Source: Rhodobacter sp.
GTDB lineage: Bacteria > Pseudomonadota > Alphaproteobacteria > Rhodobacterales > Rhodobacteraceae
Direction: 5' to 3'
DNA: 64,000 bases
Assembly (NCBI GenBank): GCA_016704435.1
Contig: JADJAB010000006.1
Location: 1-64,000 of the forward strand
A model generated the notes under the pieces. It was given only the letters and a program-made list of their open reading frames with translations. It was not told where the DNA came from and did not search any database. Position numbers and translations under genes: made by a program. This document shows positions 1 through 10,371 of this stretch, piece by piece. The stretch's first letter is position 1. Each line of letters opens with the position of its first letter.

Positions 1-380
1 AGAGGCCGACAAGTACTACCACGGCGACGACCACCGACGCCTATTAGGCCGCCTGCCGCAGAACGGACGATCTGGGTAGCGAAAGGGAATGAGAAGGTCG
101 TCTCTCCGGGAGGAACTCCTCGACAAGGGGTCGGGCGGCGGCACGCGTCTGCTCGGACAACTGGATGGGTGAAACCACGCCGGAAGCCTCACGGCACTTT
201 GATGACCAGAATCTCGACGGCATCAGCAGAGTAACGCCGACCCTGACGGAAGCGAGGCGCGTAGTATCGGGCCTAAACCTGCTTGCAACACCCGGGGGCG
301 GCCAGTCCGTCCCTGCCGCTGCAGCAGGTCCGGGCGCAGCCCTGCGATCACCCCTCTGAACCACCGGAAGGACCGCGAAC
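1..380. other. left-edge stretch with no supported gene
   Basis: I see no recognisable gene here. A TRAP solute-binding protein gene (dctP) normally precedes dctQ, and its tail could lie in the first ~80 bases, but no readable DctP sequence survives in any frame. A purine-rich Shine-Dalgarno-like stretch (ggaagga, about 367-373) precedes the dctQ start. Short open frames on both strands show no family resemblance. Confidence 0.4.
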
Positions 381-946
381 ATGCTGAAGACCGTGTTTGC
401 ACTTGCACCCAGGCTCAGCCTCCATGTTGCCGGGGCCGGCATTCTTGCCATGGTGTCCCTGATGTTCGCCGAGATCGTTTCGACAAAGCTTTTCAACTAC
501 TCGCTGCCCTACGTCATCGAGTACTCCGAATATCTGGTGCCGATCATCGTCTTCTGGGGGGCGGCCTATACCCTGGCCGAGAAGGGCCATGTCAGGGCCG
601 ATATCCTGGTTCACCACTTTCCCGGGAATGTGCGCCGCTGGATCCTGCTGGCCGGCTATGTCCTCGGCCTGATCTTCCTGATCGTGGTATTCTGGCAGTT
701 GCTGCAAGTTGCCCTGCGCAGCATCGAGATGAAGCGGTATTCGCTTTCTACCCCACCCCCCTCGCCCGATCAGGCCGCCCCAGCTTTTTGCCTGCATCGG
801 CCTGGGCCTTTCATCTTCCAAGCTTCCTTGTCGAGATTGCCCGGATGGGGACTGGAGATTGCCGGTCGTCGCGACCCGGGCCCCGAGCAATGAACATATT
901 GCAAGCGTCACAGTTGAACCTGCGGAGGGTCAATTGGACCTACTGA
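381..946 (+). CDS. dctQ: TRAP transporter small permease (DctQ), frameshifted
   Basis: Small four-helix membrane subunit of a TRAP-type secondary transporter for carboxylate-like solutes; it pairs with the large permease that follows. The first ~120 residues read cleanly and show the family pattern, including EYSEYLVPIIVFWGAAYTLA and GHVRADIL. After about position 745 the family-like sequence hops between frames (YPTPLA, then QLFACIGLGL, then FIFQA, then LVEIARMG). At least three small indels are therefore present between 745 and 840. The restored end is a TGA at 944-946, overlapping the dctM start, which is usual for this pair. It is either a pseudogene or a badly sequenced intact gene; substrate unknown. 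Confidence 0.75.
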
Positions 947-2244
947 TCATCGTCAGCACGTATGTTGCGGTATTGATCTTCCTGATCTTCTTCGGCCTGC
1001 CGATCGTTTTCGCGCTCGGGGTGGTTGCCGTCGGCTCGCTGTATCTCGCCAACCCCGCGCTGATCCTGGCGTCGGGGCAGCTGACCTGGGACGGCCTGAC
1101 CAGTTTCGTGCTTGGCGCAATTCCGATGTTCATCTTCATGGGCTATCTGCTGTTCGAATCCGGCCTGAGCAAGCGGATCTATGACGGCATCTATCCGCTG
1201 CTGGACAGGCTGTTGCCTGGGGGCTTGCTGCATTCCAACATCGTTGTCGGCGCCGCTTTCGCTGCATGTTCGGGGTCGAGTCTGGCTAGCTGGGCGACAA
1301 TTGGCACCGTGGCGCTGCCGGAAATGGAAAAGCGCGGCTACGACCGCAGTATCGCCGCAGGGTCTGTCGCAGCCGGTGGCACGCTTGGTATCCTGATTCC
1401 GCCCAGCCTCAGCCTCATCGTCTTCGGCGCGATGACGGACCAGTCCATCGGTCAGCTTTTTCTGGGCGGCGTGATCCCCGGCATCCTGCTGACCGCAGCC
1501 TACATGATCTACATCGCCGCAAGGGTCCGCCTGTCGCCGCATCTGGTTTCCGATGGCGTGAAAGTGGAAAAGGCTTCGTGGAGCGCGTGTTTCGCGGCGC
1601 TGGGTCAGACGTGGACGGTGGTCGTGCTGTTCGTCGGCGTGATGGGGTCCATCTATGCCGGCATTGCAACGCCGACGGAATCGGCCGCGATCGGCTGTGT
1701 CCTGACCTTCGTCATTGCAATCGGCTACCGCCTGCTCAGTCGTGAGGTTCTGGCACGGGCGCTGGCAGGCAGCGTCAAGACGACTTCGATGGTCATAGTG
1801 CATCTTCTGGGCCGCAAAACTCATGGGCATCTATCTGACCTACGATCAGATCACCGCCCAATTGTCGGCGATGGTGCTGGACCTGGGTCTGTCGCCTATC
1901 TCAATCTTCTTGTGCTGGTCGTTTTCTATCTGGTTCTGGGCATGCTGATGGATGGTCTTGCCGCCATGGTGATGACGCTGCCGCTGACATTTCCCATCGT
2001 CATGTCGCTTGGATTCGATCCGATCTGGTACGGTGTGCTGCTGACGATGCTGATCGAGGCCGGGTTGCTGACACCTCCGGTCGGGATGAACCTGTTCATC
2101 CTGCAAGGGCTGAGACCGGACTATCCCTTTGCCGTGCTGGTCCGCGGGGCAATGCCGTTCTTTCTTGTCCTGCTTCTGGTCATAGCGGTGATCGTCGCGT
2201 TTCCGGATATCGTCACCTACCTGCCGCGACTGGTCTTTCCCTGA
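934..2244 (+). CDS. dctM: TRAP transporter large permease (DctM), two compensating frameshifts
   Basis: Large 12-helix translocating subunit of a TRAP transporter in the inner membrane. A TTG at 934 follows ggagg (924-928) and gives the usual N-terminus (DLLIIVSTYVA); it overlaps the dctQ end. Conserved segments include the GIPMFIFMGYLLFESGLS-like region, ACSGSSLASWATIGTVALPEM and GTLGILIPPS. Between about 1800 and 1895 the frame in use gives nonsense, while the neighbouring frame reads WAAKLMGIYLTYDQITAQLS, typical DctM sequence. A pair of compensating one-base changes near 1800 and 1895 explains this. The C-terminus (LTPPVGMNLFI) is intact. Confidence 0.85.
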   Translation: MDLLIIVSTYVAVLIFLIFFGLPIVFALGVVAVGSLYLANPALILASGQLTWDGLTSFVLGAIPMFIFMGYLLFESGLSKRIYDGIYPLLDRLLPGGLLHSNIVVGAAFAACSGSSLASWATIGTVALPEMEKRGYDRSIAAGSVAAGGTLGILIPPSLSLIVFGAMTDQSIGQLFLGGVIPGILLTAAYMIYIAARVRLSPHLVSDGVKVEKASWSACFAALGQTWTVVVLFVGVMGSIYAGIATPTESAAIGCVLTFVIAIGYRLLSREVLARALAGSVKTTSMVIVHLLGRKTHGHLSDLRSDHRPIVGDGAGPGSVAYLNLLVLVVFYLVLGMLMDGLAAMVMTLPLTFPIVMSLGFDPIWYGVLLTMLIEAGLLTPPVGMNLFILQGLRPDYPFAVLVRGAMPFFLVLLLVIAVIVAFPDIVTYLPRLVFP

Positions 2245-2269
2245 CGTGACCCGGCCTGGCCCGGATGAT

Positions 2270-2446
2270 CTGCGAGCGCACCGCAAGGCCCGGGTGTTGC
2301 GCCTGACCCTGCTTGCGCATGATTAGGTCAAGGCGATACTTGACGGCCGGCAGCCACGAAAGATCACGCTCGGGCTGATGATGGAGCCGTTTCGGGAGGA
2401 CTGGGAGAGGCAGAAAGATGCCGACTGGAACTCTCCTTTCAGTTGA
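2270..2446 (+). pseudogene. C-terminal remnant of a large serine recombinase
   Basis: Fifty-nine codons with one internal stop read LRLTLLAHD, stop, VKAILDGRQPRKITLGLMM and EPFREDWERQ. This resembles the extreme C-terminus of the large serine recombinases of alphaproteobacterial mobile elements, whose usual form is LTLLAPDIVEAILDGRQP...LLEPFPxxWEEQ. No catalytic domain is nearby. It is a relic of an integration event between the TRAP genes and the leucine-rich-repeat gene. Family assignment rests on motif memory, not a search. Confidence 0.6.
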
Positions 2447-2538
2447 AACGGCGTCCACCGCTGCCGAAACGCGCGGCATCATCGCGGCAATCGCGTCCGG
2501 TCTGACGCGGCGGGCGTGCCGCCGCGCCAGGGGGGGCG

Positions 2539-3713
2539 TCAGTTGCTGATCCGCAGCGCTTCGTTGCGGCCCGGCACCTCCATCGCCGCGGCCACGCCTT
2601 CGGCTGTGACAAGGCTGCGCGAGGCGCTGATCGAGGTGAGCGTCGGGATTGCCGCCAGCACCAGCAGCCCCGCATCACCCACCTTTGTCTGCCCGATCTG
2701 GATGGAGCTGAGCTGCAACCCCGTCAGATGCGTCATGCCGGCATCGGAAACGGCCGTTCCGTTCAGCCAGAGCGTCCGCAGCGCCGGCAGCCCCGAAAGC
2801 GACGCCAGGCCCGCATCGGTGATCGCGGTGCGGTCGAGATACACCACCTCAAGCGCCGGAAGCTGCCCGATAGAGGCCAGCGCGTCATCGCCGATCTTGG
2901 TGTCCCACAGGAACAGCCGTTTCAGCGAGGGCACCTTGGTCAGGTACCAGACCGCCACGTTGTCCACGGCGGTATTCATCATGCCCATTTCCTGCAACCC
3001 GGTCAGGCCGCCCAGATGCTCGAAACCCGACCCGTTCACCGGCTATCGTTGAACCCCAGCGTCTGCAGCGTCCGGATGGTTCCGAGCGCCACAAAGGCCG
3101 CATCGGTGACGCCAGTCCGCGCAAAGTAGAGGATCTGCAGGTTGCGATTTCCCGCCAGTGCCGCCATGCCCGCATCGGTGATGCCGGTGGCGTCCAGCGT
3201 CAGTTGCGTCAACGCCGGCATCGCCGCCAGTCGGGCATCGCGGCATCGGTGACACCCGCATTCATCGTCAGGTCAAGCCCGCGCACCCGCGACAGTCCGG
3301 CCACCACGGCCATATGGGCATCGGTCATCTCGCTGTCACGCAGACTCAGCTTCCACAGTTCGGGCACATCGGCCAGTTGCGCCAGACCCTCGGGCGTGAG
3401 GCCGAGCGTGTTGTCCAGCGCGACGTATCCAGCCGGGCAGGAACCGAAACAGGCCGATATCGGCATCGGTGATCTGCGGCGCGATCGCCGAACCGAAGGA
3501 AAGCGATCGCACCTCGCCGAGCGTCTCGGCGGTCACCGGTTCATTGCGCACCTTGACCCCAAGTTCGGCCAGCCGTGCCGCGGCTGCGTTGGGGTCCTGG
3601 GCCGCCGCGGCTGTCGGGCAGAGCGCCGGCAGGCCAAAGACCATACCGACGGCCAGAGCCGTTGCCAGGCGCGTGCCGATACGGCGGCGGGTGATGTGAC
3701 ATTGCGCGGACAT
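2539..3713 (-). CDS. secreted leucine-rich-repeat protein, three frameshifts
   Basis: The N-terminus (start 3713) has a twin-Arg-like basic stretch (TRRR), a hydrophobic segment and an AAAA-Q cleavage region, so export is likely. The rest is a run of about eleven ~24-residue repeats of the type TDAGLAxLxxLPxLxxLxLxxT, the RNI/internalin-like LRR pattern. The reading frame changes near 3430, 3225 and 3040; the repeat register continues correctly across each break, so the intact protein would be about 390 residues. LRR proteins usually bind other proteins, but no partner is indicated. It is isolated from its neighbours by gaps on both sides. Broken gene or sequencing indels cannot be told apart here. 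Confidence 0.65.
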
Positions 3714-3814
3714 GGAATTTCACTCCTCTACAGATTCCGTGAATGATTCTATACCTCTCCGGCCCGTTCTTCCTTGATTGGGGTTAAGCCGATTGCCGAC
3801 CTTCGGAAAGAAAA

Positions 3815-4193
3815 TCAGCCCTTGCGGCGTCTGAGTCCGCGCCGCGCCGTGGCCTTGGCGTCGAGGTATATCTTGGCTGGTTCATGGAAACGCGCCCGGC
3901 ATTCGGCGATGGTTTCGCTAGTGCCCGGAAGTTCCTGATCAAGAAAATCGACCTGAATCCGGCTTGCCTGGTGTTCTCGGTCGATAGCGGGCATCACGGC
4001 ACTTGGCATCCGAGGCGATGCTGATTGCTCCCAACCGTGGGTTGACCAGCAATACCTGAGACAGTGCGGCGACCGCGAAATCCAATGCGTCGGCCTCGGG
4101 AGACAGGCAGAACGCCATTGGTTTGGTGTCTGCGGGCTGGATCGGATCAAGCGGGACAAGCTCCGGGTCCTGGGCCAGGTGTTCCTGCTGCAA
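3815..4193 (-). CDS. small hypothetical protein, probably one frameshift
   Basis: I do not recognise this protein. A start at 4193 gives MQQEHLAQDPELVPLDP and a plausible globular segment (ALSQVLLVNPRLGAISIASDAK) to about 4005. The neighbouring frame then continues with VMPAIDREHQASRIQVDFLD and a basic tail ARRGLRRRKG ending at 3815. The joined product would be about 126 residues. It lies divergently from ppk2 with about 100 bp between them. Function unknown; it may be spurious. Confidence 0.35.
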
Positions 4194-4293
4194 AGCTCAT
4201 TTCACATTGCCGGCGTCCAGATCAGGTGAACTCCGACCCCATGCTCCAAACATGCTATGGTGGGAGTCGTAGGGATGCAGCAGAGTTCAAGAA

Positions 4294-5121
4294 ATGACAC
4301 GTCAGATCGAGGCGGGGTTGACGGAAAGCGGCGGCAGGCCAGCGCGCGAGATTTCCGCCAAGAAGTATGAGAGCGAGCTGGCGAGGCTGCAGGTCGAGCT
4401 CGTGAAAATGCAGGAATGGATCAAGGACAAGGGCCATCGTATCGCAATTGTCTTTGAAGGGCGGGACGCGGCGGGCAAGGGCGGAACAATCAAGCGGATC
4501 ACGGGACCACTCAACCCTCGTGTCGCGAAGATCGTCGCCCTGCCTGCCCCGACCGAACGCGAGAAGTCTCAGTGGTACTTTCAGCGCTACGTGGCCCACC
4601 TTCCTGCCGCAGGGGAAATGGCCATCTTCGACCGGTCCTGGTACAATCGGGCGGGCATCGAAAGGGTGATGGGGTTTTGCACCGAGAGCGAGTATCAGGA
4701 GTTCCTGCGAAGCTGCCCCGAGTTTGAACGCATGCTGGTACGATCGGGCATCCAGTTGATCAAGTACTGGTTCTCGGTCAGCGACGACGAACAGGAGCGG
4801 CGCTTTCAAAAACGTCTGATTGAACCGACAAAGCGCTGGAAACTCAGCCCGATGGATTTGGAAAGCCGGAATCGCTGGGTCGATTATTCAAAGGCCAAGG
4901 ACGAGATGTTCGTCCATACCGATATCGAGCAGGCACCCTGGAACGTGGTGAATTCCGACATCAAGAAACACGCAAGGCTGAACTGCATAAGCCATTTGCT
5001 GTCCGTCGTCCCCTACACGGACTGCACGCCCGAACTGATCGCCCTGGAGCCAAGGCCCACGCGGCGCGACTATGTCCGCCCGCCCATGGAAACGCAGAAA
5101 TTCGTTCCGGAAATCTACTAG
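4294..5121 (+). CDS. ppk2: polyphosphate kinase 2 (class I PPK2)
   Basis: Transfers phosphate between polyphosphate and nucleoside phosphates (class I enzymes act on NDP/NTP). The 275-residue single-domain length is typical. The Walker A loop GRDAAGKGG is at residues 56-64 and the Walker B/lid region DRSWYNRAG at about 113-121; LIKYWFSVSDDEQERRF and WRDYSKAKDEM-like segments are also family hallmarks. The reading frame is intact. It is convergent with a minus-strand block of a small coiled-coil protein and two phosphate transporters, which supports a phosphate-storage role. A nearer start is not suggested by the sequence. Confidence 0.92.
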   Translation: MTRQIEAGLTESGGRPAREISAKKYESELARLQVELVKMQEWIKDKGHRIAIVFEGRDAAGKGGTIKRITGPLNPRVAKIVALPAPTEREKSQWYFQRYVAHLPAAGEMAIFDRSWYNRAGIERVMGFCTESEYQEFLRSCPEFERMLVRSGIQLIKYWFSVSDDEQERRFQKRLIEPTKRWKLSPMDLESRNRWVDYSKAKDEMFVHTDIEQAPWNVVNSDIKKHARLNCISHLLSVVPYTDCTPELIALEPRPTRRDYVRPPMETQKFVPEIY

Positions 5122-5178
5122 AGCCGTGATCCCCTGCCCGTTGCAGCCGGCACAGGCCAAAGAACGTGTCTGGATCGA

Positions 5179-5490
5179 TCACTCGTCGCGCGGCGCAATG
5201 TCCCCTTCGGCGTCCACCTTGGGGCCGGGATCTGCCGGGCTGTCGATTTCCGAGAGCAACATCTCGGCGCGTTTGATGTGTTCGTTGGCAATCAGGACCT
5301 TGCGTTCAAGCCGCGACTTCCTTGATTCCTTGACGGTTCGTTCGAATTCGTCCTGAAGTTGCTGCTTCTTCGCCTTCAGCTTTCGGATCACGGTTTCGAC
5401 GTGACTTGCCTTGATCTTCTTCTTGGCCTTTCCCAAGGTGAGTCTGCTGAAGTAATCGTCGAGTTTGTCAGCGTATTTCTTCAGCCCCAT
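5179..5490 (-). CDS. small basic coiled-coil protein of the phosphate locus
   Basis: A 103-residue protein rich in Lys, Glu and Arg with heptad-like spacing through residues 20-85 (KAKKKIKASHVETVIRKLKA and following), so a long helical hairpin is likely. There is no signal peptide or membrane segment. It is about 60 bp downstream of the Na/Pi cotransporter on the same strand and convergent with ppk2. I do not recognise a named family. The context suggests a cytoplasmic role connected with phosphate or polyphosphate, for example as a binding or scaffolding protein, but this is inference only. Confidence 0.6.
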   Translation of the reverse strand: MGLKKYADKLDDYFSRLTLGKAKKKIKASHVETVIRKLKAKKQQLQDEFERTVKESRKSRLERKVLIANEHIKRAEMLLSEIDSPADPGPKVDAEGDIAPRDE

Positions 5491-5550
5491 TTTGACATCT
5501 CCTGCAGTGAAATGGTCACGACTGCAATCGCGAACGGCGATGCAACTGGC

Positions 5551-7393
5551 CTAGTTTTCTGTGGTCCCGGATCTGGTTTCGGCGGTGTCAACCATCACCT
5601 CGCCGACTTCTTCCTCATCAAGTGCCAGAATGCGTTCCACCTCTGCGACGGCGCTGTCGGATCTGATGTAGTAGGCGCGCGCGGCGCCGATCAGGTCGCG
5701 CATGGCGTTGTAGGCATAGCCGGAATCGTTGAAGAACGAGGTCGCGGCATCTGCATCGAGACTGCCCTTGCGGATCAACGCATCGACGACACGGTTGCTG
5801 TTGTGTGCATCATCCTCGACCTGCGCGGCCTCTTCGTCCAGCCACAGATTGCTTCGAGCCTCGGGCTCGGCAATGTCGAGTTTGCGGATCTCCACGAGGA
5901 TCCTGGCGATTTCGGTGCGCAGCGCGTCATAGATCTCGGTTACGGCGCCTTGATCATGTGTCGTGTAGGCCGTGGCATTGCGGCGCAAGTGCTTGACCGC
6001 CTTCACCGCCCGGACAATCTGGCCAGCCACATCACGAAGGATGTAGATCCTGTCGGTTACGTCAGGGGGCAGGTCCTTCGCGCCGGTACGTGTCGTGAAC
6101 TCCACGATCGCCGCATAGAGCGTCTTCACGCGTGCCTCATAGCGCGCATCGAAATCGAAATCGACCACCTTGCGGCTCGAACGGACCGCAGCAGCCACAT
6201 CCTTTGTTGCGAAGATCTCCCTGGCGGCTGAGGTTCAGCCCATGCGCGATCAACTCACCGAGGTTGTCGTAGAGATGCTTTACTTCCTTGCGCAGCGCAG
6301 CCACGATCGTTGCCGGAAATTCGTCAACGGCCTCCGACAGATACTTCGGGCGGCTAAGGTCAGCCTGCGGTTCCTTGATGACTGTTTCGATGAAACCGAT
6401 CAGCCGGTTCAAGAGCGGCAGCATGATTGCGACACCCATCACGTTGAAAATGGTGTGGAACATCGCGACCTTGAGCGCGAAATCATTGTCGGCGATGCCG
6501 ACCATGCCGCTGAGGACATCGACAAGGCCCCGTAGCGGAATGATGAAGATCAGCGCGACGCCGGCTGTCGAAACCTTGAAAATCACATCTGACAGCGCCA
6601 GCTGCTTGCCAAGATAATTCGCACTCAGCGAGCCTATGATGGCGGTTATCGTCGTGCCGATATTTGCGCCGATCGCCAGGGCAAGCGCGTTTTCATAGCT
6701 GATCTGCCCCGCGGCAAGCGCAGTAATGATCAGCACCAATGTCGCGTGGCTGGATTGCATGATGACCGTCGCCAGCGTACCCACCAGCGTGTAGACCAGC
6801 AGGCCCGCAATGCCGGACATCGCATAGCGGCTCAGATCGAAGGTGTCCTTGAAGGTCTCGAACCCGATCTTCATGTGGTGGATGCCAAGGAACAGAAAGC
6901 CAAGGCCGGCCAGAACATAGCCCGTGCCACGCAGGTATTTCGACTTTTGAAAGACCAGCACGACTCCGATCGCCAGCAGTGGCATCGCATAGACCGAGAT
7001 ATTGACCTTGAGGCCAAGACCGGCAATCAGCCAGGCTCCGGTCGTGGTGCCGATATTGGCACCAAAGACGATCCCGATACCGGCAACGAAGGTGATCAGG
7101 CCCGCACTGAGAAATGAAATCGTGATGACCGAGATCAGCGAACTGGATTGCACGATTGCTGTCGCTACAAATCCGAATGCCATTGATCGAGGCATCGACC
7201 TTGTCGCGTGTTCCAGTATCCGTTCCAGAATCCCGCCGCTGAACCGCCGGAACCCGTCCTCCAGCATCAGCATGCCGAACAGAAAGATCGCGACGCCCGC
7301 CGCAATCTCCTGAAATTCCGGACTTACCCAGAACCCCGTGATCAACATGCCGATGATGACCGGCAGGAGCACCTTTTTCAGTGGATATTTCAT
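5551..7393 (-). CDS. Na/Pi cotransporter with C-terminal PhoU-like domain, one frameshift
   Basis: Inner-membrane sodium-phosphate symporter of the NptA/YjbB type. The N-terminal ~350 residues contain the duplicated signature QSSS (IVQSSSLISV, and IMQSSHATLV in the second copy) and two GANIGTT motifs. The C-terminal ~200 residues are a helical PhoU-like domain with paired Glu/Asp/Arg-rich helices. The frame breaks near 6219-6221 (ccc run): removing one base joins LNLSRQ to EIFATKDVAAAVRSS and restores one ~614-residue protein. The ATG at 7393 lies 8 bp past the PiT stop, so the two are one transcription unit. Confidence 0.88.
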
Positions 7394-7400
7394 TTGCACG

Positions 7401-8969
7401 TCACGGAAGCATCATCCCGCGCAAGACGAAATAGAAGAGTGCCGCCAGAAAGGCCGATACCGGCAGCGTGATGATCCAGGCCGACACGATCTTGAGAAGC
7501 GAGATACGGCTGACCAGTTGCCGCTTCAATGCCTTTTGCAGTTCCTTGCGTTGTGCGGCCGTAATCACCGCCTGGGGTCCCATGCGTTTCAATTCGGCCA
7601 GGATGCGCTGCTTGTCTTCCAGGGGCGCATTCTGAAACCACGCAAGACAGCTTCGGCCTCGATGAAATTCGGCTCGCCCTGATGCCTGCCCAGAACGCCT
7701 TCAACCACCTTGCCTATGCGCTGGTCCAGGAATTCCCGCAGGAACCCGACGCCAAACACCGCCCCAAGCGCCACATGCGTCGAGCTGATTGGCATGCCGA
7801 GCTCGCTCGCGACAATCACGGTGATGGCGGCCGAAAGCGCGATGCAGAAGGCCCGCGACCGGTCAAGTTCGGTGATTTCCGAGCCGACCGTCCGGATCAG
7901 TTTTGGACCGAACAGCGCCAATCCAACCGAGATGCCAAGCGCACCGATCGCCATGACCCAAATCGGAATGGCCACCTTTCGCCACCCGCTCCGGCGGTCA
8001 GGACGTCGACGACCCGGGCCAGCGGGCCGACCGCGTTGGCAACGTCATTGGCGCCATGGGCGAAACTCAGCAAAGCCGCCGAAAAGATCAGCGGGAGGGT
8101 GAAAGCCGGTTGACCCCATCGCGATCGGCGCTGAGCTGCGGCGCCCTCTTGCGGATTGCCGGTCGTGCGAGCAACAGCGTAGCCAGCCCCGCGATCACCC
8201 CAAGAACCATCGCCCAGAGAAAGGAGATCTCCATGATGTGTTTGACCCCCTTGAGCGCGATATAGGTCGTGAACGCCCATGCCATGATCGCGATCATGTA
8301 AGGGACGACCTTCTGCGCCTCTGCGATCGGATCGCTCTTGAAGAAGACCAGCTTCTTGATGGCGTAAAGGAAACCAGCCGCGAAGACCCCGCCGACCACG
8401 GGCGAGATGACCCAGCTCATCGCAATGCTGGTGACCGAACTCCAGTTGACGATATCCCATCCGGCGGCCGCGATACCGGCCCCCATCACGCCGCCAACGA
8501 TCGAATGGGTCGTCGAGACCGGCGCACCGAGCCAGGTCGCGGCGTTCAGCCAGATCGCCGCGCCCAACAGCGCGCCCATCATGGCCCAGACATATTCCTG
8601 GCTGTCGCCCAGGTTGGCAGGATCGATGATGCCGTCCTTGACCGTCTTGACCACATCGCCGCCGGCGATCAGCGCCCCCGCAGCCTCGAAAATGGCCGCG
8701 ATCAGGATCGCACCGGCCAGTGTCAGCGCAAAGGAACCCACCGCAGGCCCGACATTGTTGGCCACGTCATTGGCGCCGATATTCATCGCCATGTAGGCAC
8801 CGATCACAGCGGCGACGACAAGCAGGTAGGATTGCTCGACATGAGCGAACTTCGACCCCGTGAACAGAATCACGCCGGCGACGAAGATGATCGCGGTTCC
8901 CAGTCGGCCGACCTCGGAGCGGCTGATATGCGTCGCCCGTTCGATCTTCAGATAATCGTTGATCTTCAT
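7401..8969 (-). CDS. pit: inorganic phosphate transporter PiT, three frameshifts
   Basis: Low-affinity phosphate (metal-phosphate) permease. Both PiT signature copies are visible: NIGANDVANNVGPAVG near the N-terminus and SFAHGANDVANAVGPLA in the second half, with the APVSTTHSIVG and MPISSTHVALGAVFG companions. Starting at 8969 (MKINDYLKIERA) gives a soluble lead before the first helix. Frame changes near 8110, 7985 and 7630 each continue into family-typical sequence in the next frame, so the intact product is about 520 residues. It heads the minus-strand pit / Na-Pi / coiled-coil unit. I saw no convincing Pho box upstream. Confidence 0.88.
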
Positions 8970-9330
8970 CCAATGTCCCCCTGTCCCGCAAATCAGATCG
9001 AGTCTGTTGGTGAAGTGCTCTCCCTGACACGACAGTTGCGTCGGGATTCCGCTATCTCCTGGCCGCTGATTGCAGGCAAGTTCGAACCATCGGGAAGTCT
9101 GATGCAATTCGCCCGATATTGCCCTTGAGCCAGATCAAGACAGCCGGAACGCGCGGTTGAATTCGGTCATCCCCCCGAAAACCAAGGGGATGCGAACGTG
9201 GAGTTTTCTCAGCACGACGACGAGGCGGTTCTGAGGCTTTGGTGCGCAAATGGACTGAAGGATTCGCCTTGCGAATCCAGTCGGTTAGTCAGGCAAATGA
9301 GCAGACTGCAGCGTCCGGCCCACCACTCCA
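8970..9330. other. intergenic stretch upstream of pit, bordering IS debris
   Basis: No gene is supported. It presumably holds the pit promoter, since pit starts at 8969 on the minus strand. A perfect 7-bp inverted repeat with a 5-base loop (ggattcg, ccttg, cgaatcc) lies at 9260-9278, just left of the IS5-type fragment; it could be an IS end or a terminator but has no T-run. Confidence 0.4.
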
Positions 9331-9339
9331 CGAATTGGC

Positions 9340-9878
9340 ATGACAATAGCGCCGTGCCGGCGGGGCGCGGATCGTTGTAGATCCTGAGATGCGGTGGCTT
9401 GCCCAGCCGACTGGCAATTGCAGGCGGCGGATCAGTGTTCACAGACGCCGCGATCCAGGCTTGCCTGACGCTGAAGGCGCTTTTCGGGCTGCCATTGCGG
9501 CAAACGACCGTGATGGTGACGAGCCTGCTGGATAAGAGGATGGTCGGAAAGCAGTCCGGGGGACTGTTTTTCCGACGATTGGCCGGGCTCGATTGACCGG
9601 TGCCGAACTTCGGCAAGCTGAGCTGCCGCCAGAAGGATCTGGTCGTCCACAATCCCGATCGCCCAAGCACCGGAGCCTTGCACCTTTTGATCGACGGCAC
9701 AGGCGTGAAGGCGGAAGGCGACAGCGATCGGTTTGCCGACAAACATGGGCCATCCAAACTGCGAGAATGGCGGAAGGTGCCTCTTGCTATCGACGCCGAT
9801 ACGCTGGAGATCCGGACCTTCGCAGGCGGTCTGTCCAGGCAGACGACGCAAACTGGCTGCCTGATCCCGTGTTCCTGA
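9340..9878 (+). mobile_element. IS5-family transposase remnant
   Basis: Three pieces in different frames match the N-terminal half of IS5-group DDE transposases: an AAL/RRGSL-like start (SAVPAGRGSL, ~9350), the segment DAAIQACLTLKALFGLPLRQTT (9440-9515), and CRQKDLVV...ALHLLIDGTGVKAEGDSD with KLREWRKVPLAIDADTLEIR (9620-9825). The first catalytic Asp (LIDGTG) is present. The C-terminal half with the remaining DDE residues is absent, because an IS3-type fragment begins at about 9880. It is frameshifted and truncated, hence inactive. Confidence 0.72.
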
Positions 9879-9884
9879 TGTCAG

Positions 9885-10330
9885 TCGGCCCAAACTCCGT
9901 GGATCGCCTCGCTCAACGCCTCGACGCGGAAGTCGGCATCCAGGGCATTTGAGATGCGCCACGACAAAGCCACCGGCGTTTAGCCCATGCCTGACGGCGC
10001 TTGAAGGCAATCGCTCATCGGCCGATGGATCGCCGCCAGATACAGAAACCCGCGCCGTATCCATTGCCCGGCAGGCGATTTGCAAGGCAAAGCTGCCGAG
10101 AGGGGGCAGGTAGGTGATGTCGGCGCACCAGACCTGATCGGGACGGCCCACGCGCAGCCCCCGCAGCAGGTAGGGATCGATCTTGTGTCCCTTCGCTGGC
10201 TTGCTGGTGTTCGGCTTCTGATAGATCGGCATCAACCCCATGAGGCGCACGAGCCGACGGATGCGCTTCTCGTTCACCGCGTGGCCCTCGTTGCGCAGGT
10301 GCGGTGGTCGCCGGCGATCCAAATGTCGCC
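9885..10330 (-). mobile_element. IS3-family OrfB transposase remnant
   Basis: The minus strand reads NEGHAVNEKRIRRLVRLMGL, MPIYQKPNTSKPAKGHK, YLLRGLRVGRPDQVWCADIT YLP-type sequence, all typical of the IS3 OrfB HTH and start of the rve domain. The first Asp of the DDE triad is in WCADITYLP. After a frame change near 10060 it continues as LSWRISNALDADFRVEALSE and stops at about 9888, where the IS5-type fragment abuts. OrfA and the last third of OrfB are missing. Confidence 0.75.
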
Positions 10331-10371
10331 CGCCTGTGTGACCGGGGCCGGTGCTGCTGGCGAAAGGTCAC

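Noticed and set aside
9015..9045. Pho-box-like ctgtcgt on the minus strand upstream of pit
   Set aside because: Only one half-site; no second copy at the required 11-bp spacing.
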